The notes beneath the pieces were generated by a model. That model did not search any database, was not told the DNA's origin, and worked only from the letters and a program-made list of their open reading frames with translations. A stretch of DNA of 64,000 bases from Heliocidaris erythrogramma (taxonomy: Eukaryota; Echinodermata; Echinoidea; Camarodonta; Echinometridae), in assembly GCA_025617745.1 (NCBI GenBank), contig CM046859.1:29656744-29720743 (forward strand), written 5' to 3'. The position numbers and the translations under genes are program-made. Position 1 is the stretch's first letter, and every line of letters begins with the position of its first letter. Below, one piece after another: positions 1 to 39,300 of this stretch.

Positions 1-540
1 GAGAAAAAAAAAATTCCTTTCCCGAAGATATTTATATCTATGTAAATATAAAAACCCTATGAACATAACAACACTTGATCTTTTAGAAGGCCTCAATAAT
101 CTATTCTTAAAACTCAGATATTTTATCATATTTTGTTATCAAATGATTTCTGTAGTCTACAAAATTACACTGTATTAACAACGATATGTAATTTGTAAAA
201 ATTTTGTGGGCATGTCTCCTTGGGCTACTCAAGACTACTAGTACATGTTAACAATAAAAGGTAGTGGTGTTGTAGTCTAGTATGAACTCACAGGACTGTA
301 TTTCATGAGGTAAAGGGGTCAATGGTGCAGCACTAACATCATTTGGCAACAAATTACTATATAATTGCCATACCTGACTCAGATAAGGATGATGGCTACC
401 CCTCTGAGGAAACTGCTTGACTGCCCCATGGATATATCAGGGCAGCAAAGGTTAATTGCATTAATGTATCTATGATGAGAACTATATAAATGGGGCAATA
501 TTAGTGTATAATATCATTTGCTTAACAACTCAAGACTCAC
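1..540. other. SARA intron between exon 14 and the unseen last exon
   Basis: No exon recognised. Bases about 305-475 look like a decayed copy of the tRNA-type SINE at 53.3 kb (shared phrases around GCACTA-CATCATTTGGCAA, GATGGCTACC and AGGGCAGC). Confidence 0.5.
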
Positions 541-27826
<27,286 letters not shown>

Positions 27827-28283
27827 CTTGAATGCCCCTTCCGACCCACAATTCCCTGTATGTCAGAGGTAGTAGAAGCGACTCGCTGGCTACCCCCGAG
27901 CAGGACAGCCCATCAGATAGCCACATGCAAGACTACAGGGGGAGGGGTGCAGACAGGTACATGTAGGCGGAGAAGCAGGCAGACACGGTGACAGAACAGG
28001 CAGCAAAGAGACACAGATAGATGCCATAGGTGGTGGGGAATGGGTTTATGACAGCAGCCAAGTAGTGCTAGTACGCCACCATACAAAGCTGATTGAAACA
28101 GAAATGAAACAAAAAAGAAAAGAAAATTTTGGACTAAGTTTGGAAAATAAGCTGCAAGCTCTATTAAAAAGATAATTCAATCAAGAATCTGTGATGAAAA
28201 GGAGTCTATTCTACATGTACATCTACATTTTCTCCAATATGCATTCTACTAAAAAACTAGATGAATCTTCGACGCGGTAGGAA

Positions 28284-29097
28284 TTTATGCCTCTGCCATC
28301 ACCAAATTGGAAATGTATGGCATACATTTACACTCTAAAAAGGATTGGTCCAACAAAATTACAAATCTTTTCACTTAAAAAGCACAGGAGACAGAAAATT
28401 TATATCATTTCATTTCCATCCTGTACAAATAAAAAACTTACCATTGATGACTTACAATCATCAAATACACCAAGGAAATACATGTAGATATTTTATAGCA
28501 AATAGACCACTGTCCCCTTGAAATTTCTAAAATAGGTAGGCCTAGACTCCATACATCATGAACCATTTTCATGTATATAATGACCTCTATGGCCTTTGAA
28601 CTTTGACCTTGAGACCCTAAAATCTAATCCGTTCATCGTCCCTCACATATGCATACATGGGCCAAGTTAGAAGCTGATCCGTCAAACAGTTCTGAAGTTA
28701 CTGCGAGAACGAACCATTTTTATGTACATAATGACCTCTTTGACCTTTGACCTTTGACCTTGAGACCCCAAAATCTAATCAGCTCATCGTCCCTCCCATA
28801 TGCATACATGGGCCAAGTACACGGTTTTGAAGTTATCGCGAGAACGAACCATTTTTATGTACATGTACATAATGACCTCTGTGACCTTTGACCTTTGACC
28901 TTGAGACCCCAGAATCTAATCAGCTCATCGTCCCTCCCATATGCATACATGGGCCAAGTTACAAACTGATAAAAAAAAACGGTTTTGAAGTTATCGCAAG
29001 AACGAATAGGGGACGGACGGACGGACGGACGACCCGAAAACATAATGCCTCCGGCACCACCTACAATGTACATGTACGGTGGGCGGAGGCATAAAAA
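28284..29097 (+). mobile_element. Repeat family C, ATGCCTC-GCC-bounded, three tandem units
   Basis: Ends TTTATGCCTCTGCC and GGCGGAGGCATAAA are inverted. Three units of 140-150 bp start near 28558, 28708 and 28848 (AATGACCTCT, GACCTTTGACCTTGAGACCC, ATATGCATACATGGGCCAAG), followed by (GGAC)n at 29013-29032. Confidence 0.85.
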
Positions 29098-30859
29098 ATG
29101 ACTGAGGATGAAATTAAGCCACTGACCTGGGAAGCATCTTAAATAGGCTAGATACAAATGAGCAAGAATTATTTTGTCCCAACTCACATGGATATATACA
29201 TGTATGTCCACTGTTTTATAGTAGATTGTAACTACATACATTACCTAAATTTCCTTGTACAATACACATCAATGAAATGTAAGTTTTAACACAATGAAGG
29301 ATTCAATGTCAAAATTTATAACAAGTGCTGTAAAACCAGAAACCTTTGCATACTTTCATGAATGGTCATAATTAGCAAAAGTTTCATGCCAGAAAATAAC
29401 TGAATAATAACATAATACACATCATAGTTTTCCAATCGTTTAAAATTTCTTGCTGAAAAAAAGGCTCCACAATTTGCAAAATCTTCTGGTGATAAAGAAC
29501 TAGCGTGGACCCATCATGATGATATTAAAACAAAACACTGAAAACGGATATTTTCTTTGAATTAACATTATGAACTCCCTGGATACTACATGTAGATGCC
29601 TGAAAAAATATATGAGTGTTTTTCAAGTTAAAGGTTTACTAAATTAGAGAGAAAAAGGGTGCTGTTTCCATGTATTTTTGCCTTCCAATCACAAATCTGG
29701 CAACTGACTGTCCAAATTCTGTCTCGTTTTGGCGAATAAGGGGGAAAAGTAGAGGTTTTGGGACCGTTCCTTAAAGCTGATTGGCTAATTGACGTCACAC
29801 CCCCAAGTGACGTACGAAGAGTAAGAGACACAAGATCTGCAGGCTGCAGTATATAATATTGTACACAAAATGCTGTTCAACGGACAATTAATGAAAAAGG
29901 AAATGAATCAATATGGTCTTAGGAGTGAATAATCATTATCAATATATTTTCTACAAGATCAGTGAACACTTTTGCCCAAATATACAGCTCTTGTTTTGTT
30001 TTTTAACTTTTTTTGAACAATGTTCTCATCCATCTGAGCTTGCCGAACGAAAGTTTTGCATCAGTCTTAAACACGTGCACAGTCGTTTTATGCATCTGTA
30101 CAATGTACTACACATCTTTAGTACGGCAATGACTATGTTCCCCTCATACATGTACATAGCGACTGGTGAACGCTTTTGTTTTGTTTATTTCACTTTCGGC
30201 TTCTTTTTACCTCGCTTTACTTCGCTTTACATACTGCTACGGTAGCACTGACAAATTGTACTCCACTCACTTGGCTTGCCTACAGCTTGCTTGGCCGGCC
30301 CCTTCCACTCTGCCCGCTTGAGCTTTACCTTTGTGACCCACAATTTCCTTAGATTTTCATCTTTAGGAAAATGATGTAGGCTTACATCATCTTTTTAATA
30401 GGGGTCTTGCAACAGCCCGCAACAATATACCGATTTGGCATTATTGATGAATCTGTTTCCCCAAATCAACGTTATTGTGAGGAATTAAACACGAAAATGC
30501 AAATGGTCAATAAGGTGAAAATCATGCTCACGCCCGGCACCGTACCAGACTGGGCCTGCCAGGCCTGCGGGCGTGCATGATATATAGGTGGGTGCGGGTG
30601 GGTGGAATATTTCCTTTTATTTCTCGTACGTCACAGATCACGTGATCACGATGTTGCTTTGATGGGTTTTTTTAGGGGCGGGGCTTATGACTGTGTAAAT
30701 CAGCAAAATTGTACATTTCAAATGATTATGAAATACGACTGCATGCATAAAAAAGTGTGTGATTGATATTTTTTGGCTCCTGATGACTTCTTCCTACGAA
30801 AAATGGGCAATTAATTTTCTATTTTAGTCACCCTTTTTAAAGTCCTGACAATGAACAGA

Positions 30860-31065
30860 CCAAACTGTTCTAAACGCGTTGAGACAGATATACTCCTTTA
30901 CTGAAAGATTAGTTTGGAAACTCTCTTTCAGAACTACTCTACAGCGGAATACAAACAGTCCTTTTCAGAACTACACTCTCCAAACTTCCATGACCTATTC
31001 AGAACTTTCCTGATCTTGATCACTCTTTCTTCCTTTTTCCTCTTTTGGTGTGTAAACAAAATTAA
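30860..31065 (+). repeat. Interspersed repeat, inverted relative of 40740-40940
   Basis: Shares about 200 bp with 40740-40940 in opposite orientation (ACTCCTTTACTGAAAGATTA, TCCTGATCTTGATCACTCTTT). Confidence 0.85.
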
Positions 31066-32293
31066 AGCTAGGCTTGTATAATTTAATTTCATTCCATTAT
31101 CAATTATCATCTATTCCTTTCTTTCCTTTCCTTTCACTTTTTGCTTGAAATCTACCATCAAATGCCACTATTTTAATAAATGATATTACAGTGTATGTGT
31201 GAAAGATTTTAAAATATATTTGTAAGTGTCATCTGTTCTGCTGTAAATTTTAATCTATTCAGAAAAGTACTCCTAGTGTTCTTATATTGTTGAAGGAAAA
31301 GGCACTTAAGACCTATTAAATAAAAATACATGTGTTTAATATATTAAAAAGTATTTTAAACCATTCTGCCATTGGCCATGATGAAATTTCACCAATAAGC
31401 TATGGTAAATTCAATTCAATTCTTCTTCACTTCGATTCCACACACGTACACTATAAGGATACTATGACATCTAATGTAAATGTAGATAGCAGTGCAAATA
31501 GGTTATCTACCGCACAGCTCACATCGCTACATGTAGCACCACGACACCGCAGTGAGCAAAGACAAGAACAACAATGTAAACTCCTGCGTAGATAAATACT
31601 TATCAAAATCTCCAACAGAATGTGCAATTGTAGATTAACTAACCTTACTGACATTATGACAGTCGTTAATATCCATTTTGGTGCAGTTAAGAACAAAAAT
31701 CACTTGAAAATCACAAATGATCGCGCACAAATCCTGCGGGCTAAACTTGAACTCATCCTCGTTCAAGAAGTATTTATCGAATAAAAATGCATCGTTGCTG
31801 CGACGGGTTTTGTGAAATCCTCCGATACAACTCAACGCAGCTGTGATGAGAAGGCTGCGAACGATGGGTCTTGCGATTAATCGCTCGTGAATGTTAGTGA
31901 AATCCTCCCCAGGTGAGTTAAGGTGTATGGACTCGGTTAGACCGATGCCAAAAAATATCTGTTAGTGTGGGGTTAGCTTACGACATCGGTAAGGTAAACG
32001 TCCTTTGGGCGAGCGCTTCTGAAGCGCCAGACAGACACGTCCGATATTTGGCAATTGCGTCCGATATTTGGAAAGAAAAAAAGTCTTGTTGGTAAGTAGG
32101 TTATTCCGGTTTACCATTTCGTATAATAATAATTCCGTCTTATATGACATACATAAAGAGCGTTATCATCACACGCCAGCTCTTCCAAATATCAAATGCA
32201 TCTTCATGTGGTAAAGTCCACAATACCCTTAAGTGTCCGATATTTGGAGCTCATACTCTCGTAGACCTCTTTACTAATTTATTTTTAAAACTA

Positions 32294-32447
32294 GTAAAAC
32301 CATGAAGCTATATGCTATACAAACCCGAAGTTGTGGGGAGAGTGAATCGTGCACCGTTCTACGTTGGGTGCGCAGTGCGCACCTAACTATGGTGCGCACA
32401 CACGTACACACAGGTTTGTATAGCTCATATAGCTTCATGGTTTTACG
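32294..32447. mobile_element. MITE, CCATGAAGCTATAT ends
   Basis: GTAAAACCATGAAGCTATAT at the left and ATATAGCTTCATGGTTTTAC at the right, with TATACAAACC/GGTTTGTATA further inside. Confidence 0.8.
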
Positions 32448-33277
32448 GACAAAATAATTAAAAACGTCTAGAACCTAGACTATTGCCGAGTCTGCTGACC
32501 TCTCGTCGACTCTAGCTGCATCGAGAGAATTAGATAGAGGTCATCTTTTGACTTGTCATGATAATGACAATTCTCACAGCAACACGTGAAAGGTAAGCTG
32601 AATCCTATCCCCGCTGCCGTATTTCTGTACATAGGCTAAGTGTTTATTTTAATAATATATTTTTAAGGTTATCAGTCACTTTTGACCAGAACCACCACAG
32701 CAAACACCGAGGCTGGTTTCCAAGGTTCAGTGTGCATGGCCATGGGAATGTGTAATTCTAATGTAATGTGTGTGATTTTTGTGTTGATAGTGTCCACCAC
32801 AGGCCCTAGGGGAGGCAATGTATCTACACTGTAGTAGCTCCGTAGGCCCAGTACCAGATTGATAAGCCAAGGAGCTCGTATAGCTAATTGTAACCCTAAC
32901 CCTATGCGCATGTCGTAAGATTAGCCGGAAAATTATTCTTACGACTTGTCGTAAGAATAGCCACTGCCTTTTTTTTTTTTTTTTTTTTTTTTTGTTGAAG
33001 GTAAAATGGAGACGAATGCATGTAAGTTAGGCTAGTATGTACACGACACATAGTGGTACAGTATTTAAACGTCCTATACGCCTTGATTTGTAAATGTGCT
33101 TATTTATATATAGTATATTTTCACATGTATATGTACATTATTATCACTTATGTTTTTGTATTCATATATTGTAAAATATGTTTGTACTCTCATACCCCGA
33201 GAGGGGGTCGATAAGACGATAGAGTCAATAAAGTTACAAATCTACAACTGTAGGATTAATCTGTGTGTATGGCTAGA

Positions 33278-33733
33278 GTGCCCAAGTCTGCGCAGTGCCC
33301 ATGTCTGCGCACACGCGTAACTGCGCGATTCTAATAAAACAAAACACGCAACGAACACAAACATTTCATCTTTATCATAGCGCTAAGTATTCATGCAAAA
33401 ACGAGTCATAATAATGAAAAAAGGTCTTATTTCAAACCTTTTATTCACAAGCCTCAAAATGTTGTCTTAAGTTTCACGTCAAAACTCCCGAACTGCGTGT
33501 AAAATGAATGAGTGCGCAGACATGGGGCACCATTGATTTTGCAATGTTGAAATGACACAGCCACCGTTTCTTGTGAAAATGGCATTGTTCTTGCTCTAAT
33601 TTTGATGAGATTTTTTGCAGACTTACTCTTTAGAATATCAGGAATAATATAAAATTAAACTTTAGAGGAATATTGAAGAAATTCTTGTTCATTTTCAGGT
33701 CAAAACCTTAGGTGCGCAGACATGGGGCTCCCC
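33278..33733. mobile_element. Element bounded by inverted CCCATGTCTGCGCAC motifs
   Basis: GTGCCCAAGTCTGCGCA and GTGCCCATGTCTGCGCAC at the left; GTGCGCAGACATGGGGC at 33511 and 33714 on the right. Family unknown. Confidence 0.55.
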
Positions 33734-34809
33734 ATCATCTGATCATACATGGTGTACAAGTTACACTACAGTTACTAGTCTTTAGATAGTTGTTGACTGC
33801 CAAACGAGTAGGCCTACCCCCGTATGACTTTGATGATTGAACTTGAAGTCGAAAGTGGTCGAACAAAACTCAGCCTCGGCTCAATCTCAGTCTCAATCTC
33901 AGTCACTCTCGAGCTCTCACCCACCCCTCACTACAGACAGTACAGTACGTGTATCTCAGTCACTCTCACTCAGACTCTACGGTAACTACAAGTCTACATG
34001 TAGTCCATGGTAGTGTTAATACTGGGTACTCGGCACAGGCACAGGCTGACAGGCACAGGCAAAAAAAAAGAGAGAGAGAAACTCCCGGAGAAACTAAGTG
34101 TATTACTATTGGTTTTCTATATTAAAAAGGTTAAAGGACAAATACATGCAATTTCCCGTAGAATATTATATATGCATATGAAATCAAAACGAAAGTCTTA
34201 CTTTGAAAAGTGATGATAGCCCCAAATTCCAATATTTCGATAATATTTTGTTACGACGTAGGCTAACCCCATTTCTCGAGAGTCGAGTTCAGCTGGCATG
34301 ATGATCTGACCTGAATAATGTACGCATGCGCAGATTCTCGTCGACTTCCGCAAATAAAATTGAGCCGCAAGACGATCAAAAATCATGGTCAAACTAGAGC
34401 AGTCAGGCACGCTTGGTGTTCCTTATTATTACTATTGATACCTTACCTGGAGAATACTTTTGACAGATATTCAGTAAGTACCGGAACAGTCAGAGGTCTT
34501 TTTGTTATGTAATGCAGCGTGCCGAATTTTGCCAAACATTTGAACGTAGTCCCATTCATATCGATTTGTGTATTCTAACTAGTGTTAGACTTTTAGGACA
34601 AATGTTGGATTGAATTTTGTAAAGGTGAATGAAAATATTGGTATGATTCTAAGATAAAAACTACGATTTACGACTACATTAGGCTACGAATTTTGATGCC
34701 GACAAGAAAATAAAAAGTCCATAACAAAAGTAATTCCCTTTTCCCTTTTTTTTATTAAGAATTAAGAGTTCAGAGTTCAATTAAAGTTCAAAGTCTATAA
34801 ATAGCTGGC

Positions 34810-35692
34810 TGTAACTTACGAGTCTGCATGATCTCGCTACGCCAGTCGTAAATGAAGAATACTGAAGGGCGCTCGACGACGAGTGTCGGAGACGAAAGGG
34901 GCTCGCGAGATGATCGCTCGGAGACTTGATGTAAAAGACCGTTGATACGGGACTAAAGAGTCGCAGGTCCATGATGAATGAATTGATGGTTGAATAGATG
35001 CAGGTCCGCGGGACGATGAGTTGCCCGAAGATGGACTGAGAGATGAGACGTTCTGAGAGCCAGTGAGTCGGGACTCGGAACTGATGAATAGCATGAGTTC
35101 AGAAGACGTGACGAAGCAGTGAGTCGTTCGTCGTCGATGAAGAACAAAATCATGCTGATGATGAGGAGCTTGTAACCAGCTACGGCCACCAAACGGATCA
35201 GTCTTGAAGGTAGACTGAAACTACTGCCGAAGGTAAACCACAGCCAGAGTACTTGAAGTTGAAGAGATGAAGTGAGAAGTTGACTCGACCACATGATGGA
35301 CGGGAGATGATGCCTCGACTGTAGTTGGTGCGGGAGTGAAGACAAAATCGAGATGCCAAAACGCGAGGTGAAAAATGCGCACTGGCGAGAGAAAAATCCA
35401 ACGCTGATTGGTTGACCGCAGTGAAATAAGGAGATCGACGATTGGCACACGATCGCGTAAAATTAGACGCGATATAAACAGATTAATGATTGGTCAAAAT
35501 TACCAAGACAAGAAAAACATGAATAAACATAGGCTTGTCTAGACATGACGTAATGGAAAATTACAGTAGGTTGAAAAGCCAGTTCAAACTGGTTCTGAAA
35601 AGTGAACTTGCATGAAAACAAAAAATGGTAGCCATTTTGGATATTTTTGTGAGGTACATAATTATACATGTACATTAACGTAAGTCGCTACA
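34810..35692 (-). mobile_element. Fossil LTR of a Ty3/gypsy-like retrotransposon
   Basis: About 883 bp with TG...CA ends (minus strand TGTAGCGACTTACG...AAGTTACA). A purine tract (AAGGGGGGAA) lies directly outside the TGTAGCG end, as expected for the 3' LTR of a minus-strand element. No internal gag/pol is recognised and no matching target duplication was seen, so this is a broken remnant. It sits about 370 bp upstream of the first seen ERI3 exon. Family call is from ends and purine tract only. Confidence 0.6.
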
Positions 35693-36059
35693 AATATTCC
35701 CCCCTTAGAATCGAGGTTGTATGAAATACAAGCGAAGAGGCGATGCAAAAGCACAAAAATATCAACAATCAATGAATATCTGCATGCATATCTGGCACAG
35801 CCTATTCTCAAACTTCAGTGGAAGTAATTGCCAGTGCCTCTCAAGAACAGATTTAAACATATTAATACTAGTGGTAGAAACTGCTTCCTCTGGCAATTCT
35901 TAATTCTTGCTCCATTTACAGGAGCATTAGCTATACCTAAAGAGCCAGAGAGGTTTACAAACACATGGACACATGTGTCACTTCATTGTTGCCTTATTCC
36001 CATTGTCTCTCTTTCTCTCTCTTTTTCTCTCTCTCTCTCTCTCCTCACATCATTTACAG

Positions 36060-36359
36060 AAGAATCAGATGTTCCTCTGTCGAAGGGTTTCTCTGCTTGA
36101 GCCAAATTTGACCAAATGCACCTTTCTGAAAGAGGGGCATCTACATCTTAGTAAGACAGCATCTCCACAGTTGCATCCATCTTCACCTCCACGTCCACTG
36201 TCAAGCTCCTTTCTGTCATCACCGTTGGAAACCTGGAGTTCAAGGAGGATGGCAACTGCCAGTGGTACTGGCTCTCGCATTGTCCCTCAGGATTTTGATT
36301 ATTTCCTAGTGCTGGATTTTGAAGCAACTTGCTTGGAGAAGGAAAGGATAGAACCTCAG
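36060..36359 (+). CDS. ERI3: ERI3 exon with start codon and DFEAT motif
   Basis: The acceptor CATTTACAG follows a long (CT)n pyrimidine tract at 36003-36044. The ATG at 36069 opens the frame, and the exon ends IEPQ/GTATGG in phase 0. The first nine bases are 5' UTR if 36069 is the start. Confidence 0.85.
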
Positions 36360-39300
36360 GTATGGCATTTTAAGTAGGCCCGAGTCGTATCGGTTATTTT
36401 GTAAACTGGGGATTGACGGCTTTGCTCCAGTCGAACACCGGTGCACTGATAAATTGATGGACCAAGAATAATTTACATGAGGTTTAGCAATGTCCATTTG
36501 ACTTGCTATTTTTAAGGACGGGTTTGTTGCGAACGTGTGTAATTGGGTTTTTACAGACGTGTATCAATCATCAATCAGATATGATTATTTACGTCTGGGA
36601 CTGACCTTTAACGTCACCATCCGAAAGACGTGACTCAGTCTCGAACCTGGGTCCGCTAAATCAGTTTATAACTTCCACTGGTAGCTGGATTACAGGCGCA
36701 TGCCACAACGCCCAGTTAACGAAGTCTTGCATTTAATTTGAACATAAACTTGGCCATGTAAAAGTTGGTTAAACACTTCAAAAGATTTGCTTAAATTTCA
36801 CTTTAATTGTAGCTCAAAGCTGAAAACTCATGCCACAATTCAATCTCCAGTAAAAGACATTTGTATTCTTTCATTTGATTTTTAGTTGGATTCCTGTTTA
36901 AAAAAGTTGGTTTTGGTGTCAAAATATTGAATTTCTCTGAATCCCTTGTTTCTCAAACATGTATTTCTCACGTGAATCAGGTGATTCGCGATCGCGATAG
37001 CAGATTTTACAATCACGATCGCGACCATGAGTCACGTAACTATACATGTTTGAGTAGGAAACTGAATAATCAAAGAAATTCAATAATTTGACTCCAAAAC
37101 TGAAATTATTGCAATAGGAATCCAATAAAAAATCATATTAAATGAAAGAATATACATGTAAATATCTTTTACTGGAGAAATGAATTGAGGCATGAGATTT
37201 TAGCTTTAAGCTAGAATAAAAGTGAAATTCAAGCCAAGGTTTGAAATGTCTAACCAACATTAACTTAGTAGAATTTATGTACATATCAAGTGCTAGCACC
37301 TTTGATGAATGGAATTAGATGATTTCGATCTAAGATTGTTTTCTCCGGCTTCACTTTTTCACCACGCAAATTAGAATCAAGTGGCGATATGTTCGCGTAC
37401 CAACAACAACTCGCGAAATTCACCAAAATTAAATCCTCGCTTCTTCTTTTCTTTACACATTTACATAAATTTTCATCGATGCGCTGGTTTTGCCAAAAGA
37501 GCACCGGGGATTGATACCTTGATCGAGGACCGGTATACAAACCGATATGACTCGGCCTTAATTCTAAGTGAGCTAGAAATTTGCTGTTTTATATTCTTAA
37601 TGTATCTTTGTTATTGCTGTTGTATGGAGAAGGTTGTTGCTTTTGACTCATTTATTACTGAATACTCTTATTCCCCCATTCTTACAGTAATAAAGGAACT
37701 ACCCAGTTCATGTAGGAAACAAGTTGAGATATTTTTCAAGATCTTAAGTGCCTATTTGTGTTGTATGCATATATTTTCTACAGACTAAACACTAGTGAGA
37801 AAGACACGAGGGAGCAGAGTACAATTTAGCACTGAACATCTCTGGAAATGTTGAAAATATAAAAATCTCTCTGCGGAAATATATTTTTTATATCCTTTTT
37901 CTTATTGCTGTTGTTGTTGTTTTCCAACGCTCATATGACTATATTTATCGATTCGTATTCATAGTTTTAAAAGTATCTTTCTTTTTTTTTTAGCAATTTA
38001 TTGTTATTTTTTGCCAAATTAATAGGAAGTGATTGAGTTCCCAGTGCTGAAAGTGAGTGGTAAAACCTTTGAGACAGAATCAACATTCCATCAGTATGTA
38101 GAGCCTCAGGTCCATGGAGTTGGTGAATTCTGCACTCGGGTAAACATGCAATTTGCTTGTAACTTCGTTCGTATTTGTGTTTTTTTTATTTCTATGCGGG
38201 TTCATTAAATAAACTTGTACAGAAATCCTGTAATTACAGAAAAAATTGTTTGTCATTAATAAAACACATCACAGTCAGTGTTCGTTTTTTCCTTGATACT
38301 TTTCTGTATCTACATGTATAGTACAATTGTGTTTTTTCATTATAGCCCAGCATGCTGAGATAATATAAAGATTGATCATTTCAGGTCTAAATATCTATGG
38401 ATAAACATGAATATTATGTCCCTTTTAGTGAAATGAGATCTGTTTTATTTATTTATCAGCTCACAGGTATAACCCCTGACATGGTCAAAGGTCAACCAAC
38501 ATTTCAAGATACTTTGCAGGTATAGTATGAAATACATTTATCTTGTTCAATAATATTCCTTCTTTTGTCAAACTTATACATGTACACTGTACTGAATGGA
38601 TTGTTTTGGAGTTGCAAGACTGCATGATAATTCTATTTGATAAAGCCTAGCCTGGAAAAAAAAACACCAAAAAACTTAGTCTGGCTAAGCTTTGGGAGTC
38701 CCATGTCCCATCGAGTCTAAAGATATAGTGTACTCAGACTAGACACAGTTAGTAGGACATGTAGAGGGATTGTGGGAGCTAGTTTAGATAGACACTTCTG
38801 ATCTTCTCATAAACATTGAAAACCCTCACTTCACCTGGAATCTATCCTGTACAATGCCTTGCAGATTATTCAAGCTGTTCCTAAAAGAGGAGCGAAAACT
38901 GGTGTGAAACGTATATACCTATACATGTAACTGGTTTACAAAGTTTTCGTTTATGTCATATTATTAATAGTTATTCCACATTTGGATGGAGCATGAGGGC
39001 CTCGTAAACCCAGACATAAAATTCATCTTTGTCACCTGTGGAGATTGGGATCTTAAAACCATGTAAGTACAACGAGAACTACATGTTATATAATTATGTC
39101 TTGTTTCACCATTCCAATGTCAAAACAACATACGAATATGTACTGTTATTTTCTTTTTTTCTGTCCGCCATAGGCTATACAATGTGTTGTTGTTGTTGAT
39201 TAGTGTTACATGGCAATCAGTCAATTTTAACTATTATCACCAACAATTTTTTTCGTTTTATTTTATCTGAACAGATTTTAATCATCTAAAATAATACAAT

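Larger units (their letters stand above)
27827..36059. other. Divergent intergenic region between SARA and ERI3
   Basis: Holds repeat family C (28284-29097), an uncertain minus-strand open exon (31649-31958), two inverted-repeat elements (32294-32447, 33278-33733), poly-T at 32970-32993 and a fossil LTR (34810-35692). Transcription starts of both genes should lie here; none could be fixed. Confidence 0.6.

Noticed and set aside
28845-29095. Repeated ATG-rich units ending in (GGAC)n as a CRISPR-like array
   Set aside because: Units are long (about 150 bp), bounded by inverted ends, and the host is a eukaryote.
34781-35450. A 165-residue minus-strand open frame as a host gene
   Set aside because: Lies within the fossil LTR, lacks splice context and resembles no host protein.
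36681-36720. Human Alu contamination
   Set aside because: Only about 34 bp resembles Alu; flanking bases do not continue as Alu and fit the local intron.
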